A stretch of 64,000 bases of DNA from Lysobacterales bacterium (GCA_019510125.1 JAEKKX010000019.1:26970-90969), one strand, 5' to 3'. Positions 36,058-44,785 are shown, counted from the first letter of the stretch. A program made the numbers and translations. Notes: generated by a model not told the origin, from the sequence alone.

Positions 36058-36831
36058 ATGAAGATCGCCAGTTGGAACGTCAATTCGCTCAACGTGCGCC
36101 TGCCGCACCTGGAACAGTGGCTGGCGGAGGCGCGGCCGGACGTGGTCGGGCTGCAGGAAACCAAGCTCGAGGACCACAAGTTCCCCGACGCGGTGCTCGC
36201 CGGACTCGGCTATCGCAGCGTGTTCGCCGGGCAGAAGACCTACAACGGCGTCGCGCTGCTGGCGCGCGACCGCGCGCTGGAGGACGTGGCCATCGGCATC
36301 CCAGGCTTCGACGACGCGCAGCGGCGCGCGATCGCCGCGACCGTCGACGGCGTGCGCATCGTCAATCTGTACGTGGTCAACGGCCAGGACGTGGGCACCG
36401 AGAAGTACGACTACAAGCTGCGCTGGCTCGACGCCGTCCACGGCTGGCTGGCGGACGAACTGAAGGCGCATCCGAAGCTGGTGGTGCTGGGCGACTTCAA
36501 CATCGCGCCCGACGATCGCGACGTCCACGATCCGGCGATCTGGAACGACGCCAGCATCCTGACCTCCACCGCCGAGCGCGCCGCGCTCGGGCGCCTGCTC
36601 GACCTCGGCCTGCACGACGCCTACCGGCTGCACCACGCCGAGGGCGGCTTCTTCAGTTGGTGGGACTACCGCCAGGCCGGCTTCCGCCGCAACCTCGGCC
36701 TGCGCATCGACCTCGCGCTGGTCTCCGACGCGCTGCGCGTGCAGGCCGTCGCCGCCGACATCGATCGCACCCCGCGCACCTGGGACCGGCCCAGCGACCA
36801 TGCGCCGGTGTGGGTGGAACTGGCGGACTGA
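36058..36831 (+). CDS. xth: Exodeoxyribonuclease III
   Basis: The 257-residue EEP-fold DNA repair enzyme acts as AP endonuclease and 3' exonuclease. Motifs are MKIASWNVNSLNVR, LQETKLED (metal Glu), YVVNGQD, GDFNIAPDDRDVHDP and the terminal SDHAPVWVEL with catalytic His. There is no signal peptide, unlike the secreted EEP nuclease at 533. It is followed by a bidirectional terminator. Confidence 0.95.
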   Translation: MKIASWNVNSLNVRLPHLEQWLAEARPDVVGLQETKLEDHKFPDAVLAGLGYRSVFAGQKTYNGVALLARDRALEDVAIGIPGFDDAQRRAIAATVDGVRIVNLYVVNGQDVGTEKYDYKLRWLDAVHGWLADELKAHPKLVVLGDFNIAPDDRDVHDPAIWNDASILTSTAERAALGRLLDLGLHDAYRLHHAEGGFFSWWDYRQAGFRRNLGLRIDLALVSDALRVQAVAADIDRTPRTWDRPSDHAPVWVELAD

Positions 36832-36851
36832 CGGCGCCGGAGCGGCGCATG

Positions 36852-36879
36852 AAAAAGCCCGGCCTGCGCCGGGCTTTTT
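36852..36879. terminator. Bidirectional intrinsic terminator
   Basis: A-tract, GCCCGGC, 4-base loop, GCCGGGC, T-tract. The symmetric form with five A and five T suits termination of xth from the left and of the GlsB-family gene from the right. Confidence 0.9.
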
Positions 36880-36900
36880 CGTTCGCGTCCGAAAGTGCGC

Positions 36901-37170
36901 TCAGCGCGCGCGGCCGCGGGTGATCAGGTTGACGATCAGCAGCAGGACGACCGCGCCGCCGAGCGAAGCGAGCAGGCCCGGGATCGAGAAGTCGCCGGTG
37001 TTGGCGGTGCCCGAGCCGAGCATCGGCGCGATCAGGAAACCACCGAGGAACGAGCCGACGATGCCGACGACGATGTTCAGCAGGATGCCCTGCTGGGCGT
37101 CGCGTCGCATGATGAGGCTGGCCAGCCAGCCGATGACGCCGCCGACGATCAGCCAGATGATGATGCCCAT
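36901..37170 (-). CDS. GlsB/YeaQ/YmgE family stress membrane protein
   Basis: The 89-residue protein has three hydrophobic segments: MGIIIWLIVGGVIGWLASLIM, ILLNIVVGIVGSFLGGFLIAPML, and LLASLGGAVVLLLIVNLI. The GWLAS and GIVGSFLGG motifs define the transglycosylase-associated/GlsB family of small stress-induced inner-membrane proteins. The 290 bases upstream (37171-37460) show no gene. Confidence 0.95.
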   Translation of the reverse strand: MGIIIWLIVGGVIGWLASLIMRRDAQQGILLNIVVGIVGSFLGGFLIAPMLGSGTANTGDFSIPGLLASLGGAVVLLLIVNLITRGRAR

Positions 37171-37460
37171 GGGCGTGCTCCGATGCGTTGTGAAGGTGGG
37201 CACGTTGTAACCCCGTCGCCGCGATCGCGCCGGATTGGCGGCGACGCGTTCAGCTTCGCGTCGAAAAACCCGGAAAACGGCGCTTTTTCCGCCGATTTCG
37301 CCGATCGGTCCATGCGTCGCGCATGACCGCCCGGGCGTCGCGCACGACCCGTGCGTCCGCGGTCCGCGGGCGTCCGCGCCACTGCGCGGGAGTTGCGCGG
37401 GGATTGCCGGGAAATGCGACGCGGACAATCCCGCCGGAAAGCCCGCGGCCGCCGGCCGGC

Positions 37461-38837
37461 TCAGGCCAGCAGCCGCAGCAGCTCCGCGCGCGGCAGCTTG
37501 CCGGTGTCGTTGCGGGGCAGGGCGTCGACCAGGCGCAGCTTGCGCGGCAGGAAGATCGGGTCGACCGACTCGCGCAGCGCGGCGAGGATCGCGGCCTCGT
37601 CGAGCCCGGGCGCGACCGCGAGCGCGCCGATCCGGCGCACGCCGGTGACCTCGCAGGGGTCGAGCTGCAGGACCACGCCGTCGATCACGCCGGGGATGGT
37701 CTGCAGGCGCCGGGTGAGATCGCCGAGGGAGGCGCGCTTGCCGGCGATCTCCAGCAGGTCGGACTGGCGGCCGCAGAGGGTGAAGCGGCCTTCGGGCCCG
37801 AGTTCGACCAGGTCGGCCAGCGCGATCGGCGCGGGCAGGTGCGCGGCGTGGACGAGGGTGCCGTCGGGCTGCGGCTGCAGGCGCACCCCGGGCAGGCACT
37901 GCCAGGCATCCTCGCGCGCGGTGCGGCGGGCGGCGATGACGCAGGTCTCGGTGGAGCCGAACAGTTCGCGCACTTCGCAGGCGAAGCGCTGCTCGGCGGC
38001 GGCGGCCAGCGACTGCGGCAGCGGCGCGGTGGCGGTGACGATGCCGGCCAGCGGCGGCAGGGCGATGCCGGATTCGACCAGCGCGCGCAGGTGGACCGGG
38101 GTGGTGACCAGCAGCGGCGGATCGACCGCGGTGGCGACCGCGCGGGCCACGTCGTCGGGGAAGAACGGCCGGCCGCCGTGGACCGAGGCCGACGTCAGCA
38201 GCGGCAGCAGGACCGACAGCTCCATGCCGTACATGTGCTGCGGCGGCACCGTGGCGACCAGCGGCAGCACGCCGCGCGCGGGCCACAGGTGGCGCAGCGC
38301 CCCGGCGTTCTGCGCGGTGCTGATGCGCAGCGCGGCCCAGGTCTTGGGGTTGGCCTTGGGCGTGCCGGTGCTGCCCGAGGTGAAGGCGACCAGCGCGACG
38401 GCGCCGGCGGCGACCCTGGGCATCTCGCCGGCGACCCGCGGCAGGCGCTCGGGCAGCGCGTGCAGGCGCGGCGGCGCGGGCGAGAGCCGCACGTCGGAGA
38501 CGCAGACGCTGTCGGGATACTGGCGCAGCACGTCGTCGATCGCGGCCGGCGTGCGCGAGGGCGGCAGCAGGGTGGTCATGCCGCGGACGGCGGCGGCGCA
38601 GAAGGCGACGAGGAAGCGGTAGCGGTCCTCGCACAGGTTCACCGCGCAGGCGGCGTCCGGCAGGCCGGCGGCGACGCCGCGGACTTCGGCGAGGAAGACC
38701 TCGAGCGGAATCCGGCCGTGGCCGTCGAACACCAGGTCACGGGTGCCCGGCCCTTCGGCCAGCGCCAGGCGCATGCCCGTCGCCGCGCCCGCGGCGTTGC
38801 TTTCGATCGCTGCCCACATCGGTCTTGACTGCTCCAC
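37461..38837 (-). CDS. AMP-dependent acyl ligase, aryl-polyene/xanthomonadin type
   Basis: The 458-residue ANL-superfamily enzyme has A3 FTSGSTGTPKANPKTW, A5 ELFGSTETC, hinge GRQSDLLEIAGKR and the catalytic C-terminal lysine in PRNDTGKLPRAEL. Compact length and overall feel match the AMP ligases of aryl polyene and xanthomonadin clusters, which load a starter acid on a carrier protein. The GTG at 38837 or the ATG at 38819 may start it. No ketosynthase, dehydratase or carrier gene lies within the window, so it is an orphan ligase, divergent from a phosphopantetheinyl transferase. Confidence 0.8.
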   Translation of the reverse strand: MEQSRPMWAAIESNAAGAATGMRLALAEGPGTRDLVFDGHGRIPLEVFLAEVRGVAAGLPDAACAVNLCEDRYRFLVAFCAAAVRGMTTLLPPSRTPAAIDDVLRQYPDSVCVSDVRLSPAPPRLHALPERLPRVAGEMPRVAAGAVALVAFTSGSTGTPKANPKTWAALRISTAQNAGALRHLWPARGVLPLVATVPPQHMYGMELSVLLPLLTSASVHGGRPFFPDDVARAVATAVDPPLLVTTPVHLRALVESGIALPPLAGIVTATAPLPQSLAAAAEQRFACEVRELFGSTETCVIAARRTAREDAWQCLPGVRLQPQPDGTLVHAAHLPAPIALADLVELGPEGRFTLCGRQSDLLEIAGKRASLGDLTRRLQTIPGVIDGVVLQLDPCEVTGVRRIGALAVAPGLDEAAILAALRESVDPIFLPRKLRLVDALPRNDTGKLPRAELLRLLA

Positions 38838-38892
38838 CCGCCACGCGGGATTCCGGTTCCCCTCCGGCGCGGACGCCGGCCCCGCGGTAGCT

Positions 38893-38898
38893 TACGCT
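38893..38898 (+). promoter_or_regulatory. -10-like hexamer, leaderless promoter candidate
   Basis: TACGCT ends 7 bases before the GTG at 38906, supporting GTG as the start of the phosphopantetheinyl transferase. Confidence 0.45.
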
Positions 38899-38905
38899 GT
38901 GCGCC

Positions 38906-39517
38906 GTGACCCCCTCAAACCCGCCGCATTCGCTGAACGCCGCACGTTTCGGTCCCGTCCGCTGCGCCTGGTGGCCCTACCGCCCCGGCGAGGACGCCGA
39001 GGCGCGGGTCCGGACCTGGCTCGGCGACCTCTGGGCGCTGCCGCCGGCGGCGCTGGTCATCGCCCGCGACGGGCACGGGCGGCCCTACCTGGAAGCGGGA
39101 ATCCACCGCGTCGACCTCAACTGGAGCCACAGCGGCGAGCGCCTGTTCGCGGCCTGCGCCGACCGGGTGCGGCTGGGGGTGGACATCGAACTGCTGCGGC
39201 CGCGGCCCAAGGCGCTGGCGCTGGCGCGGCGGTTCTTCGCCCCGGAGGAAACCGCCGTGCTCGCCGCGCTGGCGGACGACCCGGCCGCGCTGCAGCAGGC
39301 CTTCACCCGGCTGTGGTGCGCCAAGGAAGCGGTGCTCAAGGCCCACGGCCGCGGGCTGTCGTTCGGGCTGGAGAAGGTGCGGTTCGCGCTGGACGCCAGC
39401 GGTCTGCCGCACCTGGCCGCCTGCGACCCGGCGCTGGGCGCGGCGCAGGACTGGCGGCTGGATGCGTGGGCGCCGGAGCCGGGCTACTGGGCGACGCTGG
39501 CCTGGCGGCCGCGGTAG
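38906..39517 (+). CDS. 4'-phosphopantetheinyl transferase (Sfp type)
   Basis: The 203-residue product transfers phosphopantetheine from CoA to carrier proteins. The family motifs are visible: [15 protein letters not shown] (written [10 protein letters not shown], Mg-binding Asp and Glu) and [15 protein letters not shown]. The pseudo-dimeric Sfp length fits. It starts at GTG 38906. It is 68 bases from the divergent acyl ligase, suggesting both serve a carrier-based pathway elsewhere in the genome. Confidence 0.9.
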   Translation: MTPSNPPHSLNAARFGPVRCAWWPYRPGEDAEARVRTWLGDLWALPPAALVIARDGHGRPYLEAGIHRVDLNWSHSGERLFAACADRVRLGVDIELLRPRPKALALARRFFAPEETAVLAALADDPAALQQAFTRLWCAKEAVLKAHGRGLSFGLEKVRFALDASGLPHLAACDPALGAAQDWRLDAWAPEPGYWATLAWRPR

Positions 39518-39541
39518 GCGGGCCCGCGCGCCGCGCTCGGC

Positions 39542-39547
39542 GATAAT
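39542..39547 (+). promoter_or_regulatory. -10-like hexamer, leaderless promoter candidate
   Basis: GATAAT ends 7 bases before the rsmG ATG at 39555. Confidence 0.5.
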
Positions 39548-39554
39548 GCCGGCG

Positions 39555-40211
39555 ATGACCGACACCCCGCTCTCCGCCGCCGCCCGCGACGACCTCGCCG
39601 CCGGCCTCGCCGCCCTCGGCCTGGACGCCGCGCTGGCCGAACCGCTGGCGCGCTACCTCGCGCTGATGCTGCGCTGGAACGCCGCCTACAACCTCACCGC
39701 CATCCGCGATCCGCGGGAAATGGTGACCAAGCACCTGCTCGACTCGCTGGCGATGGCGCCGGCGGTGGCCGGCGTGCCGACCCTGGCCGACCTGGGCACC
39801 GGCCCGGGGCTGCCGGGCATCCCGCTGGCGATCGCCACCCCCGGGCTGCGGGTGACGCTGGTGGAGTCCAACGGCAAGAAGGCCCGGTTCATGCGCGAGG
39901 CGCTGCGCCGGCTCGGGCTGGACAACGCCGAGGTCGCCGAATCGCGGATCGAGGCCCTCGACCGCCCCGGCCAGTTCGCCGCGATCACCGCCCGCGCCCT
40001 GGCCACGCTGCCGCAGATCCTGGCGCTGGGCGGGCACCTGCCGGCCGCCGACGGGGTGCTGCTGGCGATGAAGGGGGCGCGCCCGGACGACGAGATCGCC
40101 GCGCTGCCGACCGGCTGGACGGTGCGCGGGGTCCAGGCGCTGACCGTGCCCGGACTGGACGCGGAGCGGCATCTGGTGACGGTCGCACGGGTCCCGGCGG
40201 TCGCCGGATGA
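39555..40211 (+). CDS. rsmG: 16S rRNA m7G527 methyltransferase
   Basis: The 218-residue SAM-dependent methyltransferase modifies G527 of 16S rRNA. Motifs are [27 protein letters not shown], the SAM site [18 protein letters not shown], and [14 protein letters not shown]. The order rsmG-parA-parB is the common chromosomal arrangement near the origin; mnmG is not upstream here. Confidence 0.95.
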   Translation: MTDTPLSAAARDDLAAGLAALGLDAALAEPLARYLALMLRWNAAYNLTAIRDPREMVTKHLLDSLAMAPAVAGVPTLADLGTGPGLPGIPLAIATPGLRVTLVESNGKKARFMREALRRLGLDNAEVAESRIEALDRPGQFAAITARALATLPQILALGGHLPAADGVLLAMKGARPDDEIAALPTGWTVRGVQALTVPGLDAERHLVTVARVPAVAG

Positions 40212-40336
40212 GCCGCCGCGCCGGCAGCCGCCGCCGGCAACAGGCATAATCCCCGGTTCGGCCCGGGCCGCCCGGCCCCCGGGTTCTGCGCCTCCCGCCC
40301 GTCCCTCCGCCGCACACGAGACCACCGGACGCCTCC

Positions 40337-41155
40337 ATGGCCCGCATCATCGCCATCGCCAACCAGAAAGGCGGGGTCGGCAAGACCACGACCTCGGTGA
40401 ATCTCGCCGCCGCCCTGGCGCAGGCGCCGAAGCGCGTGCTGCTGGTGGACCTGGACGCCCAGGGCAACGCGACCATGGGCAGCGGCGTCGACAAGCGCGA
40501 GGTCGCCGGCTCGACCTGCGACGTGATGCTCGAGGAGATGCACGCGGCCGACGTCGTGGTGCGCACGCCCGAGGGCTTCGACCTGCTGCCGGGCAACAAC
40601 GACCTGACCGCGGCCGAGATCGAGCTGATGGACGAGCCCGGCCGCGAGCAGCGCCTGCGCCGCGCGCTGGAGCCGCTGCGCGAGCGCTACGACTTCATCC
40701 TGATCGACTGCCCCCCGGCGCTGTCGCTGCTGACCCTCAACGCGCTGACCGCCGCCGACTCGGTGCTGGTGCCGATGCAGTGCGAGTACTACGCGCTGGA
40801 AGGCCTCACCGCGCTGCTGCAGACCATCGACGCGCTCAAGGGCCGGCTCAACCCGGCGCTGGAGATCGAGGGCGTGCTGCGGACCATGTTCGACGTGCGC
40901 AACAATCTCGCCAACGCGGTGTCGGCCGACCTCACCGCCCACTTCGGCGACAAGGTCTTCCGCACCATCGTGCCGCGCAACGTCCGCCTGGCCGAGGCGC
41001 CCAGCCACGGCCAGAGCATCGTCGCCTACGACAAGGGTTCGCGCGGCGCCATCGCCTACCTCGGCCTGGCCGGCGAAGTGATCCGCCGCCAGCGCGAACG
41101 CACCCAGCAAGCCGCCGCCGGCGCCCGCGGCACCACCCCGGAGACCCGCGCATGA
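40337..41155 (+). CDS. parA: Chromosome partitioning ATPase ParA (Soj)
   Basis: The 272-residue deviant Walker ATPase starts MARIIAIANQKGGVGKTTTSVNLAAALA; DFILIDCPPAL is Walker B, and LVPMQCEYYALEGL follows. It binds DNA non-specifically and moves ParB-parS complexes. Its N-terminus lacks the extra helix-turn-helix of plasmid ParA, as in chromosomal Soj proteins. A CATAAT -10-like box lies near 40248. Its stop overlaps parB (ATGA at 41152). Confidence 0.96.
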   Translation: MARIIAIANQKGGVGKTTTSVNLAAALAQAPKRVLLVDLDAQGNATMGSGVDKREVAGSTCDVMLEEMHAADVVVRTPEGFDLLPGNNDLTAAEIELMDEPGREQRLRRALEPLRERYDFILIDCPPALSLLTLNALTAADSVLVPMQCEYYALEGLTALLQTIDALKGRLNPALEIEGVLRTMFDVRNNLANAVSADLTAHFGDKVFRTIVPRNVRLAEAPSHGQSIVAYDKGSRGAIAYLGLAGEVIRRQRERTQQAAAGARGTTPETRA

Positions 41156-42069
41156 GCGCCCCCAAGAAGCGCGGCCTCGGTCGCGGCCTCGAAGCCCTGC
41201 TCGGCCCCAAGGCCGCGGCGGAAGCGCCCGCCCTCGAAGCCACGCCCGGCGACACGCTCAAGGTGCTGCCGATCGACGCGCTCACCCCCGGCAAGTACCA
41301 GCCGCGGCGGGCGATGGACCCGGCCAAGCTCACCGAGCTGGCCGAGTCGATCAAGGCCCAGGGCGTGATCCAGCCGGTGGTGGTGCGCGAGATCGCGCGC
41401 GACCGCGGCGGCAAGGTCTACGAGATCATCGCCGGCGAACGCCGCTGGCGCGCCTCGCAGCAGGCCGGGCTCAAGGAGATCCCGGTCGTGCTGCGCGAAG
41501 TCGACGACCGCACCGTGGTCGCGATGGCGCTGATCGAGAACATCCAGCGCGAAGACCTCAACCCGCTGGAAGAGGCGCAGGCCCTGCAGCGGCTGATCGA
41601 CGAGTTCGACCTCACCCACGCCCAGGCCGCCGAAGCGGTGGGCCGCTCGCGCGCGGCGGTGTCCAACCTGCTGCGCCTGCTGGAACTGCCGCCGGACATC
41701 CGCGCGCTGGTCGAGACCCGCGCGATCGAGATGGGCCACGCGCGCGCGCTGCTGTCGCTGGCGCCGCAGGCCGCGATCGCCCTGGCCCGCCAGGCGGTCG
41801 AACACGGCTGGTCGGTGCGCGAGGTCGAGCACCGCGTGCAGCAGCTCAGCGCCGGCCAGGTGCCGGCCGCGGTCAAGGGCAAGCCGGTGAAGGCCGCGAA
41901 GGCCAAGCCGCAGGCCGACCTCGTCGCGCTGGAGCGCGACCTCAGCGAATCGCTGGCGACCAAGGTCGACATCCTCCACGGCCGCGGCGGCAAGGGCCGG
42001 CTGGTGATCCACTACACCGACCTCGACACCCTCGACGGGATCCTCGAGCGGCTGAAGACGCGCGGCTGA
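41152..42069 (+). CDS. parB: Chromosome partitioning CTPase ParB (Spo0J)
   Basis: The 305-residue product begins with the ParA-stimulating Lys/Arg-rich tip (KKRGLGRGLEALLG). The CTPase/clamp motif is IIAGERRWRAS and ENIQREDLNPLEEAQA. A helix-turn-helix (LTHAQAAEAVGRSRAAVSNLL) reads parS, and the C-terminal dimer domain is separated by a Lys/Ala-rich linker at about 240-260. I see no parS (TGTTTCACGTGAAACA-like) in this window. Confidence 0.96.
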   Translation: MSAPKKRGLGRGLEALLGPKAAAEAPALEATPGDTLKVLPIDALTPGKYQPRRAMDPAKLTELAESIKAQGVIQPVVVREIARDRGGKVYEIIAGERRWRASQQAGLKEIPVVLREVDDRTVVAMALIENIQREDLNPLEEAQALQRLIDEFDLTHAQAAEAVGRSRAAVSNLLRLLELPPDIRALVETRAIEMGHARALLSLAPQAAIALARQAVEHGWSVREVEHRVQQLSAGQVPAAVKGKPVKAAKAKPQADLVALERDLSESLATKVDILHGRGGKGRLVIHYTDLDTLDGILERLKTRG

Positions 42070-42084
42070 GCCGGATCGGCCGCT

Positions 42085-42137
42085 GCGCGCGGTCGGCGTT
42101 GGCGCGGCGGTCGGCCTTGGCGCGGCGGTCGGCCTTG
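42085..42137 (+). repeat. Three tandem 17-18 bp repeats
   Basis: Units at 42085-42101, 42102-42119 and 42120-42137 read GCGCGGCGGTCGGCCTTG or close to it; the last two are identical. They lie between parB and the cyanophycinase-like gene, 46-98 bases before its start, just before a TAATGT -10-like box. Confidence 0.8.
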
Positions 42138-42182
42138 GCGCTAATGTGGGCGACCATTCGCCCACCACGACAGGGATGCCCC

Positions 42183-43184
42183 ATGCGCCGTTTCGCCTTG
42201 CTCTGCCCGCTCGTCCTTGCGTCGCTGCTCTCGGCCGTCGCGCCGGCCGAGGCCGCCAAGGCCCCGTCCTACACCTACGTCCGCGTCGGTAACGCCGCCG
42301 ACGTCGCGCCCACGCCCGTCCCCGGCGTGGTGCTGATGGGCGGCGGCACCGACGTCGACGCCGCGTTCCAGTGGCTGTGCCAACGCGCCGGCAACGGCGA
42401 TTTCCTGGTGATCCGCGCCACCGGCACCGACGCCTACAACCCCTACGTCCGCGCGCTCTGCCCGAACCTCAATTCGGTCGCGACCCTGATCATCCCCGAC
42501 CTCGCCGCCGCAAACGCCCCGGCGGTGGCGGACCTGCTGTCGCGGGCCGAGGCGGTGTGGATCGCCGGCGGCGACCAGTCGAACTACATCAATGTCTGGA
42601 CCGGCACGCCGGTGCAGGCCACGCTCAACGCGCTGATCGCCAGCAACACCCCGGTCGGCGGCACCAGCGCCGGCCTCAACGTGCTGACCCAGTTCGTCTA
42701 CACCGCGCAGGGCAGCAGCACCACGTCGACCCAGGCGCTGGCCGATCCGTTCAACCGCACGCTGACCTTCGGTCGCGATTTCGCGAACGTGCCGGCGTTG
42801 CAGGGCCTCCTCGGCGACCCGCACTTCGCCGCCCGGGACCGCATGGGCCGCGAGCTCGCCTTCCTCTGCCGCGTGGCCGCCAACGGCTGGAGCGCCGCGC
42901 CGCGCGGCATCGCCGTGGACGAGCAGACCGCGCTGCTGATCGACGCGCAGGGCGCCGCCAGCGTGGTCGGCAACGGCCGGGCGTATTTCCTGCGCGCGCC
43001 GGGCCTGCCGGAAGTGTGCAAGGCGAAGACGCCGCTCACCTATCGCAACATCGCCGTGGACCGCGTCGCCGCCGGCGACGGTTTCAACCTCGCCACCTGG
43101 CAGCGCACCGGCGGCACGGGTTACACCGTCTCGGCCGAGGCGGGCACGCTGCGATCGACCCAGGCCGGCGGCGCGATCTACTGA
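42183..43184 (+). CDS. Secreted cyanophycinase-like S51 family peptidase
   Basis: The 333-residue product has a signal peptide (about 1-24, cleavage near AEA). The domain follows cyanophycinase/peptidase E: VLMGGGTDVDAAFQWL, AVWIAGGDQSNYINVW, the nucleophile Ser in VGGTSAGLNVL, and GIAVDEQTALLI. A C-terminal beta extension follows about residue 285. Extracellular members cleave cyanophycin or related beta-aspartyl peptides; the actual substrate here is not known. Confidence 0.88.
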   Translation: MRRFALLCPLVLASLLSAVAPAEAAKAPSYTYVRVGNAADVAPTPVPGVVLMGGGTDVDAAFQWLCQRAGNGDFLVIRATGTDAYNPYVRALCPNLNSVATLIIPDLAAANAPAVADLLSRAEAVWIAGGDQSNYINVWTGTPVQATLNALIASNTPVGGTSAGLNVLTQFVYTAQGSSTTSTQALADPFNRTLTFGRDFANVPALQGLLGDPHFAARDRMGRELAFLCRVAANGWSAAPRGIAVDEQTALLIDAQGAASVVGNGRAYFLRAPGLPEVCKAKTPLTYRNIAVDRVAAGDGFNLATWQRTGGTGYTVSAEAGTLRSTQAGGAIY

Positions 43185-43754
43185 CCGCGCCGCGCTTCCA
43201 TGCCGGGCCGGCGGGCCCGGCATGGCGACATTCCGGAGGAGATCAACGCCCATCCAGGACGTTTCGTCGTCGTGCCGGTCTTCGCCGAACGCGATGACGT
43301 CCGGGCTGTCCGCGACATCGTCGCCGAGATCCTGGTCGCATCGCGGCCCATCCCCCGCCGGAGACGGCGATGGCGGATCGTCCGCGCCGTAAGGCCCACC
43401 GCCGTGCTCGCGGGCCCGAAGCCGACGATCCCGGCGCCGCGGGGCCTGCATCGCGCCCACCCCGGGGCAGCGCACCGTCGTGCTCGATGCCCGGGGAAGG
43501 GCGCCCGGAGGAAGGATGCCCGGCGGAAGCATGCTCGGGTGAAGAGGGGGCAATGGCGCATTCCGGCGGTCTCGGCGCGAGGGTGCGTGGCCCTGCAGGC
43601 GACCGTTCGTCGGCTGGAATTTCGCCGGATTCATTGAAAATCAATGGCTTGGCCATGCCCCCTCGGTTGGGTGACTTCCGGCACAGGTGATTCGCTGGAT
43701 AGGTGTTGTACTTTACCAGCACACCGAAGCACACACCCCAACCCGGAGCCCGCC
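43185..43754. other. 570-base stretch without a supported gene
   Basis: I find no frame with family motifs, a good ribosome binding site and typical codon bias. The sequence holds an inverted repeat CATTGA-AAA-TCAATG at about 43632-43646 and an AT-richer stretch from 43630 to 43740 that probably carries the promoter of the micro-ORF at 43755. Confidence 0.4.
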
Positions 43755-43940
43755 ATGAACCGCCTCGACACCCCCGTCCGTCCCTCGACCTCCGCCGCGG
43801 TCGCCGGCGCCCGGGTCGTCCCCTTCACCGCAGCCCGCCGCGAACGCGATTTCGGCGTGGGTTACGGCCGGAGCAGCGGTTACGCGACGGATCGCCGCTA
43901 CACCAGCGACTGGGGCACGCCGCGCTTCCGCTGCGCCTGA
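43755..43940 (+). CDS. Micro-ORF of the RERDFG(V/I)GYG family, copy 1
   Basis: The 61-residue peptide has a Pro/Ala-rich lead and the conserved tail block RERDFGVGYGRSSGYA-TDRRYTSDW-FRC, ending in Cys-Ala. It is basic and Gly/Tyr-rich, with no membrane segment. CGGAGC precedes the start. A paralogue begins 79 bases downstream; the shared tail with divergent leads argues that both are translated and selected. Function unknown. Confidence 0.75.
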   Translation: MNRLDTPVRPSTSAAVAGARVVPFTAARRERDFGVGYGRSSGYATDRRYTSDWGTPRFRCA

Positions 43941-44019
43941 CCCGCGATCGCAGCTTCCCTCCCCACGACCTCCCCCCGCAACGCCCGGACGTCACGTCCA
44001 CTTCCCACCGGATTCCGCC

Positions 44020-44196
44020 ATGAACGCCCCCCGCCTTCCCGCCCCGTCCCCCCTGCCGCGCCCGGGCCTGGCCGCCGCCCCGGTCATCCGCTATCGCGAA
44101 CGCGATTTCGGCATCGGCTACGGCAGCAGCAGCGGCTACGCCGCCGACCGCCGCTACGCCAGCGACTGGGCCGCCGCGCCATTCCGCTGCCGCTGA
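44020..44196 (+). CDS. Micro-ORF of the RERDFG(V/I)GYG family, copy 2
   Basis: The 58-residue peptide has lead MNAPRLPAPSPLPRPG and tail RERDFGIGYGSSSGYA-ADRRYASDW-PFRCR. It matches copy 1 at most tail positions while the leads differ. Synonymous and conservative changes dominate the tail differences (Val/Ile, Thr/Ala, Gly/Ala), a sign of protein-level constraint. Followed by a strong hairpin at 44224. Function unknown. Confidence 0.75.
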   Translation: MNAPRLPAPSPLPRPGLAAAPVIRYRERDFGIGYGSSSGYAADRRYASDWAAAPFRCR

Positions 44197-44223
44197 CCGC
44201 GCGGCCGCTCCCCGGCCGTCCCC

Positions 44224-44269
44224 ACCCGACCGCGGCGCGCGTCCTCCCTCCGCGTCGCCGCGGTCGGGT
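44224..44269. terminator. 14-bp perfect hairpin after the micro-ORF pair
   Basis: ACCCGACCGCGGCG (44224-44237) pairs fully with 44256-44269, with a further CGCG pair inside. There is no T-tract on either side, so it is a structural or U-tract-lacking terminator rather than a canonical one. Confidence 0.5.
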
Positions 44270-44285
44270 CCGGCAGGGGCTCGGG

Positions 44286-44291
44286 TATCCT
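44286..44291 (+). promoter_or_regulatory. -10-like hexamer, leaderless promoter candidate
   Basis: TATCCT ends 7 bases before the thioesterase ATG at 44299. Confidence 0.5.
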
Positions 44292-44298
44292 TGACCGG

Positions 44299-44763
44299 AT
44301 GAATGCCCCCGCCCCCGCCGTCTTCCGACGCAGCGTCACCCTCGAACAGCTCAACGCGCTCAGCGCCGGCACGGCGATGGCCTCGCTGGGCATCGTCTTC
44401 ACCGAGATCGGCCCCGACTACCTGCGCGGCACGATGCCGGTCGACGCGCGCACCCACCAGCCCTACGGCCTGCTGCACGGCGGCGCCTCGGTGCTGCTGG
44501 CCGAGACCCTCGGCAGTTCCGCGGGCAACCTGTGCACCGTGCCGGGCCGGCGCTGCGTGGGCATGGAGATCAACGCCAACCATGTCGGCGCGATCCGCCA
44601 GGGCCACGTCGTCGGCACCGCGCGGCCGCTGCACATCGGCCACAGCTCACAGGTCTGGGAGATCCGGATCGAGGACGCCGCCGACGGCCGGCTGGTGTGC
44701 ATCTCGCGCCTGACCCTCGCCGTCGTCCACGACCCGGGCGCGGCGCAGGGTGAAAAGCTCTAG
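44299..44763 (+). CDS. Hotdog-fold thioesterase (PaaI/EntH type)
   Basis: The 154-residue hotdog protein has the typical order TMPVDARTHQPYGLLHGGASVLLAETLGSSAG, where HGG and the following Glu form the active site of the YbdB/EntH/MenI-type acyl-CoA thioesterases, then the EINANHVGAIRQG strand. It is cytoplasmic and probably hydrolyses aromatic or short acyl-CoA. The acyltransferase gene starts 22 bases downstream. Confidence 0.92.
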   Translation: MNAPAPAVFRRSVTLEQLNALSAGTAMASLGIVFTEIGPDYLRGTMPVDARTHQPYGLLHGGASVLLAETLGSSAGNLCTVPGRRCVGMEINANHVGAIRQGHVVGTARPLHIGHSSQVWEIRIEDAADGRLVCISRLTLAVVHDPGAAQGEKL

Positions 44764-44773
44764 ACGAGCGGGC

Positions 44774-44779
44774 TATGGT
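44774..44779 (+). promoter_or_regulatory. -10-like hexamer, leaderless promoter candidate
   Basis: TATGGT ends 6 bases before the acyltransferase ATG at 44786. Confidence 0.4.
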
Positions 44780-44785
44780 GCCGGC

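Noticed and set aside
40212..42182. parS near parAB
   Set aside because: No TGTTTCACGTGAAACA-like palindrome is present; parS must lie outside the window.
43200..43637. 145-codon frame after the cyanophycinase-like gene
   Set aside because: Begins with a plausible stretch (HPGRFVVVPVFAERDD) but lacks a ribosome binding site and turns into Arg-rich shadow sequence; no family recognised.
43632..43646. CATTGA-AAA-TCAATG as an FNR site
   Set aside because: The half-sites are too close: 11 bases from TTGA to TCAA instead of the 14-base TTGAT-N4-ATCAA arrangement.
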